A stretch of 64,000 nucleotides of DNA, from assembly GCA_018432935.1 (NCBI GenBank), contig JAHDSF010000012.1, positions 85,465 through 149,464 of the forward strand, read 5' to 3'. A program made the translations under genes and the position numbers. This stretch comes from Rhodospirillales bacterium. Its GTDB lineage: Bacteria; Pseudomonadota; Alphaproteobacteria; Rhodospirillales; Shumkoniaceae. Shown in pieces: positions 54,537 through 61,501 of the stretch; positions within the stretch are counted from its first letter, which is position 1; each line of letters opens with the position of its first letter. The notes beneath the pieces were generated by a model. It made no database searches. It had not been told where the DNA came from and worked only from the letters and a program-made list of their open reading frames with translations.

Positions 54537-55808
54537 ATGGTCGACGATCCGCGCCGGTTCCTGAAGGAGATGTTCGAGACGGCGGTGGCCGCGGTCTCGC
54601 CCGACAAGATCCTGCCGCCGTTCCTGCCCGCGAAGCCCAAGGGCCGCACCATCGTGCTCGGCGCCGGCAAGGGATCGGCTCTGATGGCGAAGGCGGTCGA
54701 GGACAACTGGACCGGACCGCTGGAGGGGATCGTGCTGACCCCCTACCACCACGGCGCCGACTGCCGGCGGATCGAGATCGTCGAGGCGGCCCATCCGGTC
54801 CCCGACGCCAGCGGGCGGGAGGCGGCCGAACGCATCCTGAAGCTGGCCAAGACCGCCGGGCCCGACGATCTCGTGCTGTGCGTCATCTCGGGCGGCGGCT
54901 CGGCACTGATGGCGCTTCCCGCCGAAGGCATCTCCCTCGAGGACAAGCGCGCCATGAACAAGGCGCTGCTCAAGTCGGGTGCCAACATCGGCGAGATGAA
55001 CTGCGTTCGCAAGCACCTGTCGGCCATCAAGGGCGGCCGCCTCGCCCAGGCCGCAAGCAGGGCCACGGTGGTGACGCTGTGCGTTTCCGATGTGCCCGGC
55101 GACGACCCGTCGGTGATCGCCTCCGGCCCGACGGTTCCCGACCCCACGACCTACGCCGACGCGCTCGCCATCGTGAAGAAGTACGGCATTTCCGAGCCCC
55201 GCGCCGCCATTGCGCGGCTGGAGGCGGGACTCGACGAGACTCCGAAGCCCGGCGATCCGCTGTTTGCCGGCAACGCGGTCAAGATCATCGCCACCCCGCA
55301 GGAGGCCCTGGACGCGGCTGCCGCATTCGCGCTGCGCCACGGCGTCACCCCGGTGGTGCTGGGACACACGATCGAAGGCGAGGCGCGCGACGTCGCCCTG
55401 GTGCACGCCGGCATCGCCCGCCAGGCCTTCCATCACGGCCAGCCTGCGAAGCCGCCCTGCGTCATCATCTCCGGCGGCGAGACAACCGTCACCGTCAGGG
55501 GCTCGGGCCGCGGCGGCCGCAACGTCGAGTTCCTGCTCGCCCTCGCGGTGGCGCTGGACGGCCACCCCGGGATCCATGCGGTCGCCGGCGACACCGACGG
55601 CATCGACGGCATCGAGCCGGTCGCCGGCGCCTTCATGGACCCGACCACCATCGCCCGCGCCGCTGCCAAGGGCATCAAGGCGAAGGACAGCCTCGCCAAC
55701 AACGACGGCCACGGGTTTTTCGAAGCGGTCGGCGACCGCCTCGTCACCGGGCCCACCCGTACCAACGTCAACGACTTCCGCGCTATACTGGTGGAGAAGA
55801 GCCAGTGA
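54537..55808 (+). CDS. Glycerate kinase (2-phosphoglycerate-forming, MOFRL/GckA type)
   Basis: A protein of 423 residues of the DUF4147/MOFRL glycerate kinase family (TtuD/GckA), which makes 2-phosphoglycerate from D-glycerate and ATP. Seen are the N-terminal GAGKGSALMAKAVED, the central VISGGGSALMALPAEG, KHLSAIKGGRLAQAA, DVPGDDPSVIASGPTVPDP, and C-terminal SGGETTVTVRGSGRGGRN and GDTDGIDG. It completes the route from hydroxypyruvate/tartronate semialdehyde into glycolysis. The ATG at 54537 follows GGAGGGAG; the open frame upstream is within a REP element. Confidence 0.95.
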   Translation: MVDDPRRFLKEMFETAVAAVSPDKILPPFLPAKPKGRTIVLGAGKGSALMAKAVEDNWTGPLEGIVLTPYHHGADCRRIEIVEAAHPVPDASGREAAERILKLAKTAGPDDLVLCVISGGGSALMALPAEGISLEDKRAMNKALLKSGANIGEMNCVRKHLSAIKGGRLAQAASRATVVTLCVSDVPGDDPSVIASGPTVPDPTTYADALAIVKKYGISEPRAAIARLEAGLDETPKPGDPLFAGNAVKIIATPQEALDAAAAFALRHGVTPVVLGHTIEGEARDVALVHAGIARQAFHHGQPAKPPCVIISGGETTVTVRGSGRGGRNVEFLLALAVALDGHPGIHAVAGDTDGIDGIEPVAGAFMDPTTIARAAAKGIKAKDSLANNDGHGFFEAVGDRLVTGPTRTNVNDFRAILVEKSQ

Positions 55809-55830
55809 TGCCGGTCCGGAGGACAACGCC

Positions 55831-56208
55831 ATGAAGACGCTGAAGATGACCATCGGCGACGTCGTGATCCGCGCCGAGCTTCTCGAAACACCGACCGCCC
55901 AGGCCTTGTGGGACGCGGCCCCCTTCGCTTCCTCCGCCAACACGTGGGGCGAGGAGGTCTACTTCGCCACCCCGGTATCGTGCGGCCAGGAAAAGGACGC
56001 CCGCACGGTGGTCGAACCGGGCGAACTGGCGTTCTGGCTGGGCGGTGATTCGATCGCCATCTGCTTCGGCCGCACGCCGGTCTCGCAGGGTGACGAAAGC
56101 CGCCTCATCTCGCCCGGCAACATCTTCGGCAAGTCGCTCGACGACGTGAAGCAACTGCGCCGCGTCCGTGCCGGTGCCGCGATACGGGTCGAGCGGCTGG
56201 AGGAATAG
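55831..56208 (+). CDS. Cyclophilin-like fold protein
   Basis: A protein of 125 residues of the cyclophilin-like superfamily (Cyclophil_like, often DUF3830): MTIGDVVIRAELLETPTAQAL, the conserved WGEEVYFATPVSCGQEKDA, PGELAFWLGGDSIAICFG, and a C-terminal hydrophobic strand. These proteins do not have the proline-isomerase active site of true cyclophilins, and their role is unknown. It is cotranscribed with the glycerate kinase gene (22 bases apart, GGAGG ribosome site), a recurring context for this family near small-acid metabolism. Confidence 0.85.
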   Translation: MKTLKMTIGDVVIRAELLETPTAQALWDAAPFASSANTWGEEVYFATPVSCGQEKDARTVVEPGELAFWLGGDSIAICFGRTPVSQGDESRLISPGNIFGKSLDDVKQLRRVRAGAAIRVERLEE

Positions 56209-56407
56209 CCTTACCCGGACCTGGTCCGGGCACCCGTGCAATCACGGTTACATCCGAGGGCGACGCCGACCGCAGCGGTTGCGGCGTCCGCACGGCGTTC
56301 CACCGAGGAGCGCTCCTGTCTGGCGGCGAGGGCCGCAAACCGGCGGATTCCATCCATCTCCCGCCCACGACAGTGTTATAGTATCGGAAATCCCGGGGGG
56401 TACTGCC

Positions 56408-57229
56408 GTGCTGGCGTCCACCTACCGAGCGATATCGTTCGCCGCCGTCGCGGTTCTGTTTGGCGAGGGCTGCCTGGCGAGCGAACTGGTCGTCGGGGGA
56501 TCCGGCCTCGGCATCGGTGCCGTGCGCCTGCTCGCCACGGCGTTCGTCGCCGACCATCCCGGCCGCTCGGTGGTGGCGCCTTCAAGTATCGGCAGCGGCG
56601 GCGGCATCAATGCGGTCGCTGCAGGCGCCTTCGGCCTCGCCGTCTCGGCGCGGCCACTGCTCGAATCGGAGCGCAACCGGGGACTGATTGCCGAACCGTG
56701 GGTGCGAACCCCGTTCGTGCTCGCCGCGGCGACCGGCATTGCCGCCCGCGTCGATATGTCGACCGACGACGTGATCGCGGCATACAGCGGCCACGAGATC
56801 CGCTGGCCGAACGGCGTCCGCATCCGGCCGGTGCTGCGCCCCCTGCGAGAGGTCGCGACGCAGATCCTCGTCGCGCGCTTCCCGCGACTTGAATCCCTGA
56901 TCAGCCGGGCGCTGCAGGCCAGGGGGACCCTGGTCGCGCTGTCCGACCGCGAGGCCCTCGAGATGGCGGAGCAAGTGCCGGGGGTCCTGATCTCAACCAG
57001 CCTGCTTGCGGTTCGCAGCGAGCACAAGTCGCTGAGCCCCGTCTCCCTCAACGGCGTCGCGCCCTCCATCGACACCATGCAGTCGGGGCTCTACCCGATG
57101 GCCGCGACGCTGTGGCTGGTCCGCAGGGCCGCCGCGCCGTCCGAGGCACGCGCATTCGAGGAATTCTTGCGCTCTCCGGCTGCAGGCGTCATCCTGCAAT
57201 TCAACGGTGCCGTGTTGTCCTCGGAATAA
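56408..57229 (+). CDS. Periplasmic PstS-like substrate-binding protein
   Basis: A protein of 273 residues with an N-terminal signal (AISFAAVAVLFGEGCLA) and a type II periplasmic binding fold of the PstS/PBP_like group: VVGGSGLGIGAVRLLATAF, a GSGGGINAVAAGAFGLAVSA phosphate-loop-like stretch, and GVLISTSLLAVR. It is missing an ABC transporter in its surroundings. The sensor kinase gene starts 15 bases after its stop, so it probably serves as the periplasmic sensor for that kinase. The GTG at 56408 follows GGGGGGTACTGCC. The signal contains a Cys (EGC), so lipidation is conceivable but the box is poor. Confidence 0.85.
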   Translation: MLASTYRAISFAAVAVLFGEGCLASELVVGGSGLGIGAVRLLATAFVADHPGRSVVAPSSIGSGGGINAVAAGAFGLAVSARPLLESERNRGLIAEPWVRTPFVLAAATGIAARVDMSTDDVIAAYSGHEIRWPNGVRIRPVLRPLREVATQILVARFPRLESLISRALQARGTLVALSDREALEMAEQVPGVLISTSLLAVRSEHKSLSPVSLNGVAPSIDTMQSGLYPMAATLWLVRRAAAPSEARAFEEFLRSPAAGVILQFNGAVLSSE

Positions 57230-57244
57230 CCCCGTCATTTGCCG

Positions 57245-58717
57245 ATGTCCACCATGCTTGCTGCCCACCCCGGAAAGACCCCTCGCGAGCTGCTTGCTGC
57301 GGAAGCCGCCCGGGTTCGGCGCGTCTTCCGATTCTTCCCGGTCGCGGCCGCCCTCCTGGTGGGCGGCGTGGCGCCGGCGCTGTTCTATGTGCATGAACGT
57401 TCGACGGCCGAGGCCGAGGTCGCAGGGCTTGCCCAGCACTCGGGCCGCGAACTCTCCAAGCTCGTCACCATGCACCCCGATACCTGGCTGTTCATGGGCG
57501 AGCGCATCGTCGAGATCCTCGACCGCCGCCCTGCAAGCGCCATCATCGTCCGCCAGGAAGTCACGACCTCGGGCGGTCAGCCGATAGCCAGCTCCGGCCA
57601 GCCCTGCCGCGGGCTGTGCGTCCAGGGGGCGAGCGAGGTCGTCGATGGCGAGGAGCCGGTCGGACGCGTCCTCGTCGAAGGAACGCTGCGAGGCTCCTGG
57701 GCGTCGTTCGCCATCGTCCTCCTGCTCGGTGCCGTGCTGGCCGCCGCCGCCTACTGGAGCCTGAAGCGGCTGCCGTTACGTGTCATCAACCGGGCGCTGG
57801 GGCAGATCGACGACCTGACGCTTGCGCTGCACGAATCGGTCAACAATCTCGAGCGGGAGGTCGCGAAGCGCACCGAGGAACTGAAGCAGGCCAACCGCCA
57901 GCTGCGCGGCGAGATCGAAGAGCGCAAGCTGGTCGAGGTTGCCCTTAACCAGGCCAAGGACGAGGCCGAGAAGGCGAGCCGCGTCAAATCGGAGTTCCTG
58001 GCCCAGACCAGCCACGAGTTGCGCACGCCGCTGAACGCCATCATCGGCTTCTCCGAAATCATGCGCCTCGAGATGTTCGGTCCGATCGGCAACCAGACCT
58101 ATTCGGGCTATATCAACGACATTTACACCGCCGGACAGAACCTGCTCGAGCTGCTGAAGGACATCCTCGACATCTCGCGCATCGAGGCCGGCGGGGTGGA
58201 GCTTGAAGAAACCAGCATCTCGGTTGCCAGGCTGCTTCAGTTCTGCGAGACGCTGTTCCAGAAGAAGGCGTCGGACGGGGCGATCGCGCTCGTCTTCGAG
58301 GCGCCGCCCGACCTGCCGCCCCTGTTCGGCGACGAACGCCGCATCCGGCAGGTCCTGCTCAACCTGGTGTCCAATGCGGTCAAGTTCACCCCGCCCGGAG
58401 GCCAGGTCGCGGTCAGGGCGTTCGTCAGCGAGAACGGCTACGTGTTCGAAGTGGCGGACACCGGGATCGGCATTGCCGCCGACGAGATGGCGACCGTGCT
58501 GATGCCTTTCGGTCGCTCCAGCGAATCCGCCAAGCGCGGCATCGACGGCGTCGGCCTCGGTCTGTCGCTGGCCCAGCGCCTGGTCGAGCGGCACGGCGGC
58601 ACGCTCCGTCTGGCCAGCGTGCTCGGGACCGGCACGACGGTGACCATCGTCTTTCCGCCGACGCGGATCGCAAGCCTGCCCAGCCAGGAAGACTGGATCG
58701 CCGCCACCTCTACCTGA
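57245..58717 (+). CDS. Sensor histidine kinase, DivJ/PleC-like HisKA
   Basis: A protein of 490 residues. One transmembrane helix (FPVAAALLVGGVAPALFYV, about 30-48), a short periplasmic domain with a Cys pair (QPCRGLCVQG), a second helix (FAIVLLLGAVLAAAAYW), a coiled coil with KRTEELKQANRQ, HisKA with SHELRTPLNAIIGFSEIM, and a HATPase with NLVSNAVKFTP, DTGIGIAADE and GVGLGLSLA. It has no PAS domain, so sensing is probably through its periplasmic domain and the binding protein encoded just upstream. The ATG at 57245 begins the hydrophobic N-terminal region; a weak TTG lies two codons earlier. Confidence 0.93.
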   Translation: MSTMLAAHPGKTPRELLAAEAARVRRVFRFFPVAAALLVGGVAPALFYVHERSTAEAEVAGLAQHSGRELSKLVTMHPDTWLFMGERIVEILDRRPASAIIVRQEVTTSGGQPIASSGQPCRGLCVQGASEVVDGEEPVGRVLVEGTLRGSWASFAIVLLLGAVLAAAAYWSLKRLPLRVINRALGQIDDLTLALHESVNNLEREVAKRTEELKQANRQLRGEIEERKLVEVALNQAKDEAEKASRVKSEFLAQTSHELRTPLNAIIGFSEIMRLEMFGPIGNQTYSGYINDIYTAGQNLLELLKDILDISRIEAGGVELEETSISVARLLQFCETLFQKKASDGAIALVFEAPPDLPPLFGDERRIRQVLLNLVSNAVKFTPPGGQVAVRAFVSENGYVFEVADTGIGIAADEMATVLMPFGRSSESAKRGIDGVGLGLSLAQRLVERHGGTLRLASVLGTGTTVTIVFPPTRIASLPSQEDWIAATST

Positions 58718-58865
58718 GGGGGGCGAACGGGAGGCGCCGCCCCGGACATCGGCAGTTCGCCAGTCGCCAGAGGATCGCTTCGCTCGGTGTTGCCAAGCGG
58801 ACGCGAACACGCTGTTATGTGGCCGATGACAAACTCTGCGCTTCGAAGCCTCACGGGAGAACGAG

Positions 58866-59738
58866 ATGGCTGAACTCAAAGGCGTTTGCGTGCCGATCTG
58901 CACGCCGTTCAAGGACGATGGCGCGGCGCTCGACGAGCGCGCGCTGGAAGGCAATATCGACTCGCTGATCGAGAACGGCGTCGACATCATCTGCGTGAAC
59001 GGCGGGACGGGCGAGTTCCCGTTCCTGTCCGAGGCCGAGAAGCGACGGATTGCCGAGCTTGCCGCCAAACGCATCGGCGGCCGGGTGCGGCTGGTGGTCC
59101 AGACATCCGCCCTGCGAACCGAGGATGTGATCGAGAACTCCAAGCATGCCGAGGGCGTCGGCGCCGACGCGCTGCTGATCCTGCCGCCCTATTTCGAGGG
59201 ACCGGGGGAGGACGGCGTGCGCTGGCACTACGAGCGGATCGCCGCGGCCGTGAAGACGCCGATCATGGTCTACAACATCCCGGTGTTCACTCAGTTCGAC
59301 ATCACGCCCGAAGTGTTCGCACGGTTCTCCGAGATCGACACGGTCGAGTACATCAAGGACAGCACCGCCAACGCGATGCGCATCGACCAGCTGATCGCCC
59401 AGGGCTCAAAAGTCTTCAACGGCTGCGATTTCCTGAACTACTACAGCCTTCTGAACGGAGCGACCGGGATCTTCTCGGGGTCCGGCAACGCAGCCCCGGC
59501 GCAGCTCGCGCGCCTGCGCGACCTCGTGGCGAGGAACGCGCTGGCCGAAGCGACCGCGCTGTGGAAGACCCTGTTCCCGCTCAGCCGCCTTTTGTGGACG
59601 CTGCCGTTCAATCCGGTCGCCAAGCTCGCGAGCGAGCTGACGGGGCGGAAAGTCGGCCTCTGCCGCCGGCCCGTGCCGCCGCTTTCGGACGAGCAGGCGC
59701 AGCTTGTCAGGCAGGCCGTGGCCGCCTTCTCGAAGTGA
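58866..59738 (+). CDS. DapA-family (dihydrodipicolinate synthase/N-acetylneuraminate lyase) enzyme
   Basis: A TIM-barrel protein of 290 residues. The Schiff-base Lys is in VEYIKDSTANAMR and the proton-relay Tyr in MVYNIPVFTQFD; the N-terminal strand CVPICTPFKDDGAALDE and VNGGTGEFPFLSEAEK are standard. Members are class I pyruvate aldolases or lyases. The GGTGEFPF loop, in place of the dapA GTTGES, suggests an unknown 2-keto acid rather than lysine synthesis. The start ATG follows GGGAGAACGAG. Downstream lies a strong bidirectional terminator. Confidence 0.93.
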   Translation: MAELKGVCVPICTPFKDDGAALDERALEGNIDSLIENGVDIICVNGGTGEFPFLSEAEKRRIAELAAKRIGGRVRLVVQTSALRTEDVIENSKHAEGVGADALLILPPYFEGPGEDGVRWHYERIAAAVKTPIMVYNIPVFTQFDITPEVFARFSEIDTVEYIKDSTANAMRIDQLIAQGSKVFNGCDFLNYYSLLNGATGIFSGSGNAAPAQLARLRDLVARNALAEATALWKTLFPLSRLLWTLPFNPVAKLASELTGRKVGLCRRPVPPLSDEQAQLVRQAVAAFSK

Positions 59739-59751
59739 AGCGCTAAGGATC

Positions 59752-59785
59752 GGCCCCTCGCCGCGCGTCGCCGCGGCGAGGGGCC
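59752..59785. terminator. Strong 14-bp stem-loop between convergent genes
   Basis: Perfect arms GGCCCCTCGCCGCG (59752-59765) and CGCGGCGAGGGGCC (59772-59785), 6-base loop. It lies between the DapA-family gene (plus) and the class II aldolase gene (minus), so it can terminate both. It has no long T-run on either side, which is common in this GC-rich group. Confidence 0.65.
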
Positions 59786-59824
59786 ATTCGTGCCCGAACC
59801 CGGCTCCGACGGGCGTGACCCAGC

Positions 59825-60493
59825 CTAATCGCCGTCCCCCTTGGCGGGGGTGATCGGACGGATCTGGCCGTAGGTCTTGATCCGATCCAGGATCAGGTCC
59901 ATCTCGGCATCTTCGAGCAGGAACGGTTCCCCGACCTGCAGCGCCCGCCAGTACTGCTCGGCCAGCGTCTCGACCTCGACCGCCAGCGCCAGCGTCCGCT
60001 TCAGCGTATCCTCGATGCACACCATGCCATGGTTGGCGAGCAGGCAGGCGCGCCTGCCCTCGAGCGCCTTGACCGCCGCGTGCGACAACTCCTGGGTGCC
60101 GAAGGTCGCGTAGGGGGCGCAACGGATGCTCTTGCCACCGGCGACCGCCACCATGTAGTGGAAGGCCGGGATATCGCGGTGCAGACAGGCCAGGGTGGTG
60201 GCGAAAGTCGAATGGGTGTGAATGATCGCCCCCACCTCGGGACGGGCGGCCAGGATATCGCGGTGGAACCGCCATTCGGTCGAGGGCAGGCGAACCGAGC
60301 TGTAGCAGCCCTCCATGTCCATCTCGACGATGTCCTCGAGGCCGCACTCGTCGTAGGGCACGCCGGAGGGGGTGATCAGGAACCCGCCCTCCACCCGCAC
60401 GCTGAGGTTCCCCGACGTGCCCTGGTTGATGCCCAGCGTATTGATGGCGCGCGCGGTCTCGACGAGGTCGCGGCGCAGAGCACTGTGCTTCAT
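59825..60493 (-). CDS. Class II aldolase/adducin family protein, Ald2-like
   Basis: A zinc aldolase of 222 residues. Zinc ligands are in IIHTHSTFATTLA and ANHGMVCIED, and the catalytic-type residues lie in SGNLSVRVEGGFLITPSG. Members split phosphorylated sugars such as L-fuculose 1-phosphate or 5-methylthioribulose 1-phosphate to DHAP plus an aldehyde. It is directly downstream of mtnP (32 bases, same strand). In Rhodospirillum rubrum a related aldolase (Ald2) with MtnP and MtnA makes the DHAP shunt from 5'-methylthioadenosine, so the same substrate is likely here (inference). Start ATG 60493 behind AGAGGGAGAAGCG. Confidence 0.9.
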   Translation of the reverse strand: MKHSALRRDLVETARAINTLGINQGTSGNLSVRVEGGFLITPSGVPYDECGLEDIVEMDMEGCYSSVRLPSTEWRFHRDILAARPEVGAIIHTHSTFATTLACLHRDIPAFHYMVAVAGGKSIRCAPYATFGTQELSHAAVKALEGRRACLLANHGMVCIEDTLKRTLALAVEVETLAEQYWRALQVGEPFLLEDAEMDLILDRIKTYGQIRPITPAKGDGD

Positions 60494-60525
60494 GTCGCTT
60501 CTCCCTCTCAGCCCCCCGCTTCACC

Positions 60526-61413
60526 TCAGGTGTTGAGCACCCTCCCCGCGACCGCCGACAGCCTTTCGATCATCGCCGGATCGCGGGCCTCGCGCGCGGT
60601 GATGATGGCGGTCGAGAGCGCCTCGTGGCAGCCCTGGGGACAGGGGCCGGTGCGCGCCCCGAGCAGCGGGACCACCGTCTTCACCAGACTGCGCGCCTTG
60701 TCCGCGTTGTCGAGCAGCACGCGGACGATGGCCTCTACCGTGACATGGTCGTGGCCGGGATGCCAGCAGTCGAAGTCGGTGACCATCGCCACCGTCGCGT
60801 AGCAGATCTCGGCTTCGCGGGCGAGCTTGGCCTCCGGCATGTTGGTCATGCCGATGACGTCGCAACCCCACGTCCGATAGAGGTTGGATTCGGCCAGGGT
60901 CGAAAACTGCGGTCCCTCCATGGCCAGATAGACGCCGCCCCGCCGGTACGGGATACCCAGCGACTGCACGCCCTGCTCGAGAGCGTCGCCGATGCGGCCG
61001 CACACGGGGTGACCCAGGCCGACGTGGGCGACCAGCCCGGTCCCGAAGAACGATTTCTCGCGCTTGAAGGTGCGGTCGATGAACTGGTCGACGATCACGA
61101 ACGTGCCGGGCGGCAGATCCTCGCGGAATGATCCGCATGCGCTGAGCGAGACGATGTCGGTGACGCCGACCCGCTTGAGGGCGTCGATGTTGGCCCGGTA
61201 GTTGACCTCGGACGGAGGGACGCGGTGGCCGCGGCCGTGGCGGGGAAGGAAGACGACCTTGACGCCATCGAGCTCACCCGTGAACAGATCGTCGGAAGGT
61301 TCCCCGAACGGCGAACCGATGCGCTGCCAACGTGTGTTTGTCAGGCCCTCGATGGCATAGACGCCGCTGCCCCCGATGACGCCGATGACCGGCGGGACCG
61401 CCAACGTACCCAT
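60526..61413 (-). CDS. mtnP: S-methyl-5'-thioadenosine phosphorylase
   Basis: A protein of 295 residues of the PNP/MTAP family. It splits methylthioadenosine (and often 5'-deoxyadenosine) with phosphate into adenine and methylthioribose 1-phosphate. Visible are the phosphate-binding VIGGSGVYAI and PRHGRGHRVPPSEVNYRAN, the MTAP-type YLAMEGPQFST, and CDVIGMTNMPEAKLAREAEI with the substrate-selecting Asp in VTDFDCW. Start ATG 61413 behind GAGAGGGG. It is followed by the class II aldolase gene; no mtnA or mtnK is in the window. Confidence 0.96.
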   Translation of the reverse strand: MGTLAVPPVIGVIGGSGVYAIEGLTNTRWQRIGSPFGEPSDDLFTGELDGVKVVFLPRHGRGHRVPPSEVNYRANIDALKRVGVTDIVSLSACGSFREDLPPGTFVIVDQFIDRTFKREKSFFGTGLVAHVGLGHPVCGRIGDALEQGVQSLGIPYRRGGVYLAMEGPQFSTLAESNLYRTWGCDVIGMTNMPEAKLAREAEICYATVAMVTDFDCWHPGHDHVTVEAIVRVLLDNADKARSLVKTVVPLLGARTGPCPQGCHEALSTAIITAREARDPAMIERLSAVAGRVLNT

Positions 61414-61501
61414 ACGGACACCCCTCTCCTTGCCTTGTCCAGGAAGGATGGAGTGTTCCAGGTCCCGTGACGCCGTTCAACCCCTTCGCAAACCGGCACC
61501 G

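Noticed and set aside
53265..55943. Very long minus-strand open frame opposite hyi, glxR and glycerate kinase
   Set aside because: It runs across three well-supported plus-strand genes and REP elements, and its translation is low-complexity His/Asp/Gly/Arg-rich, typical of antisense frames in GC-rich DNA.
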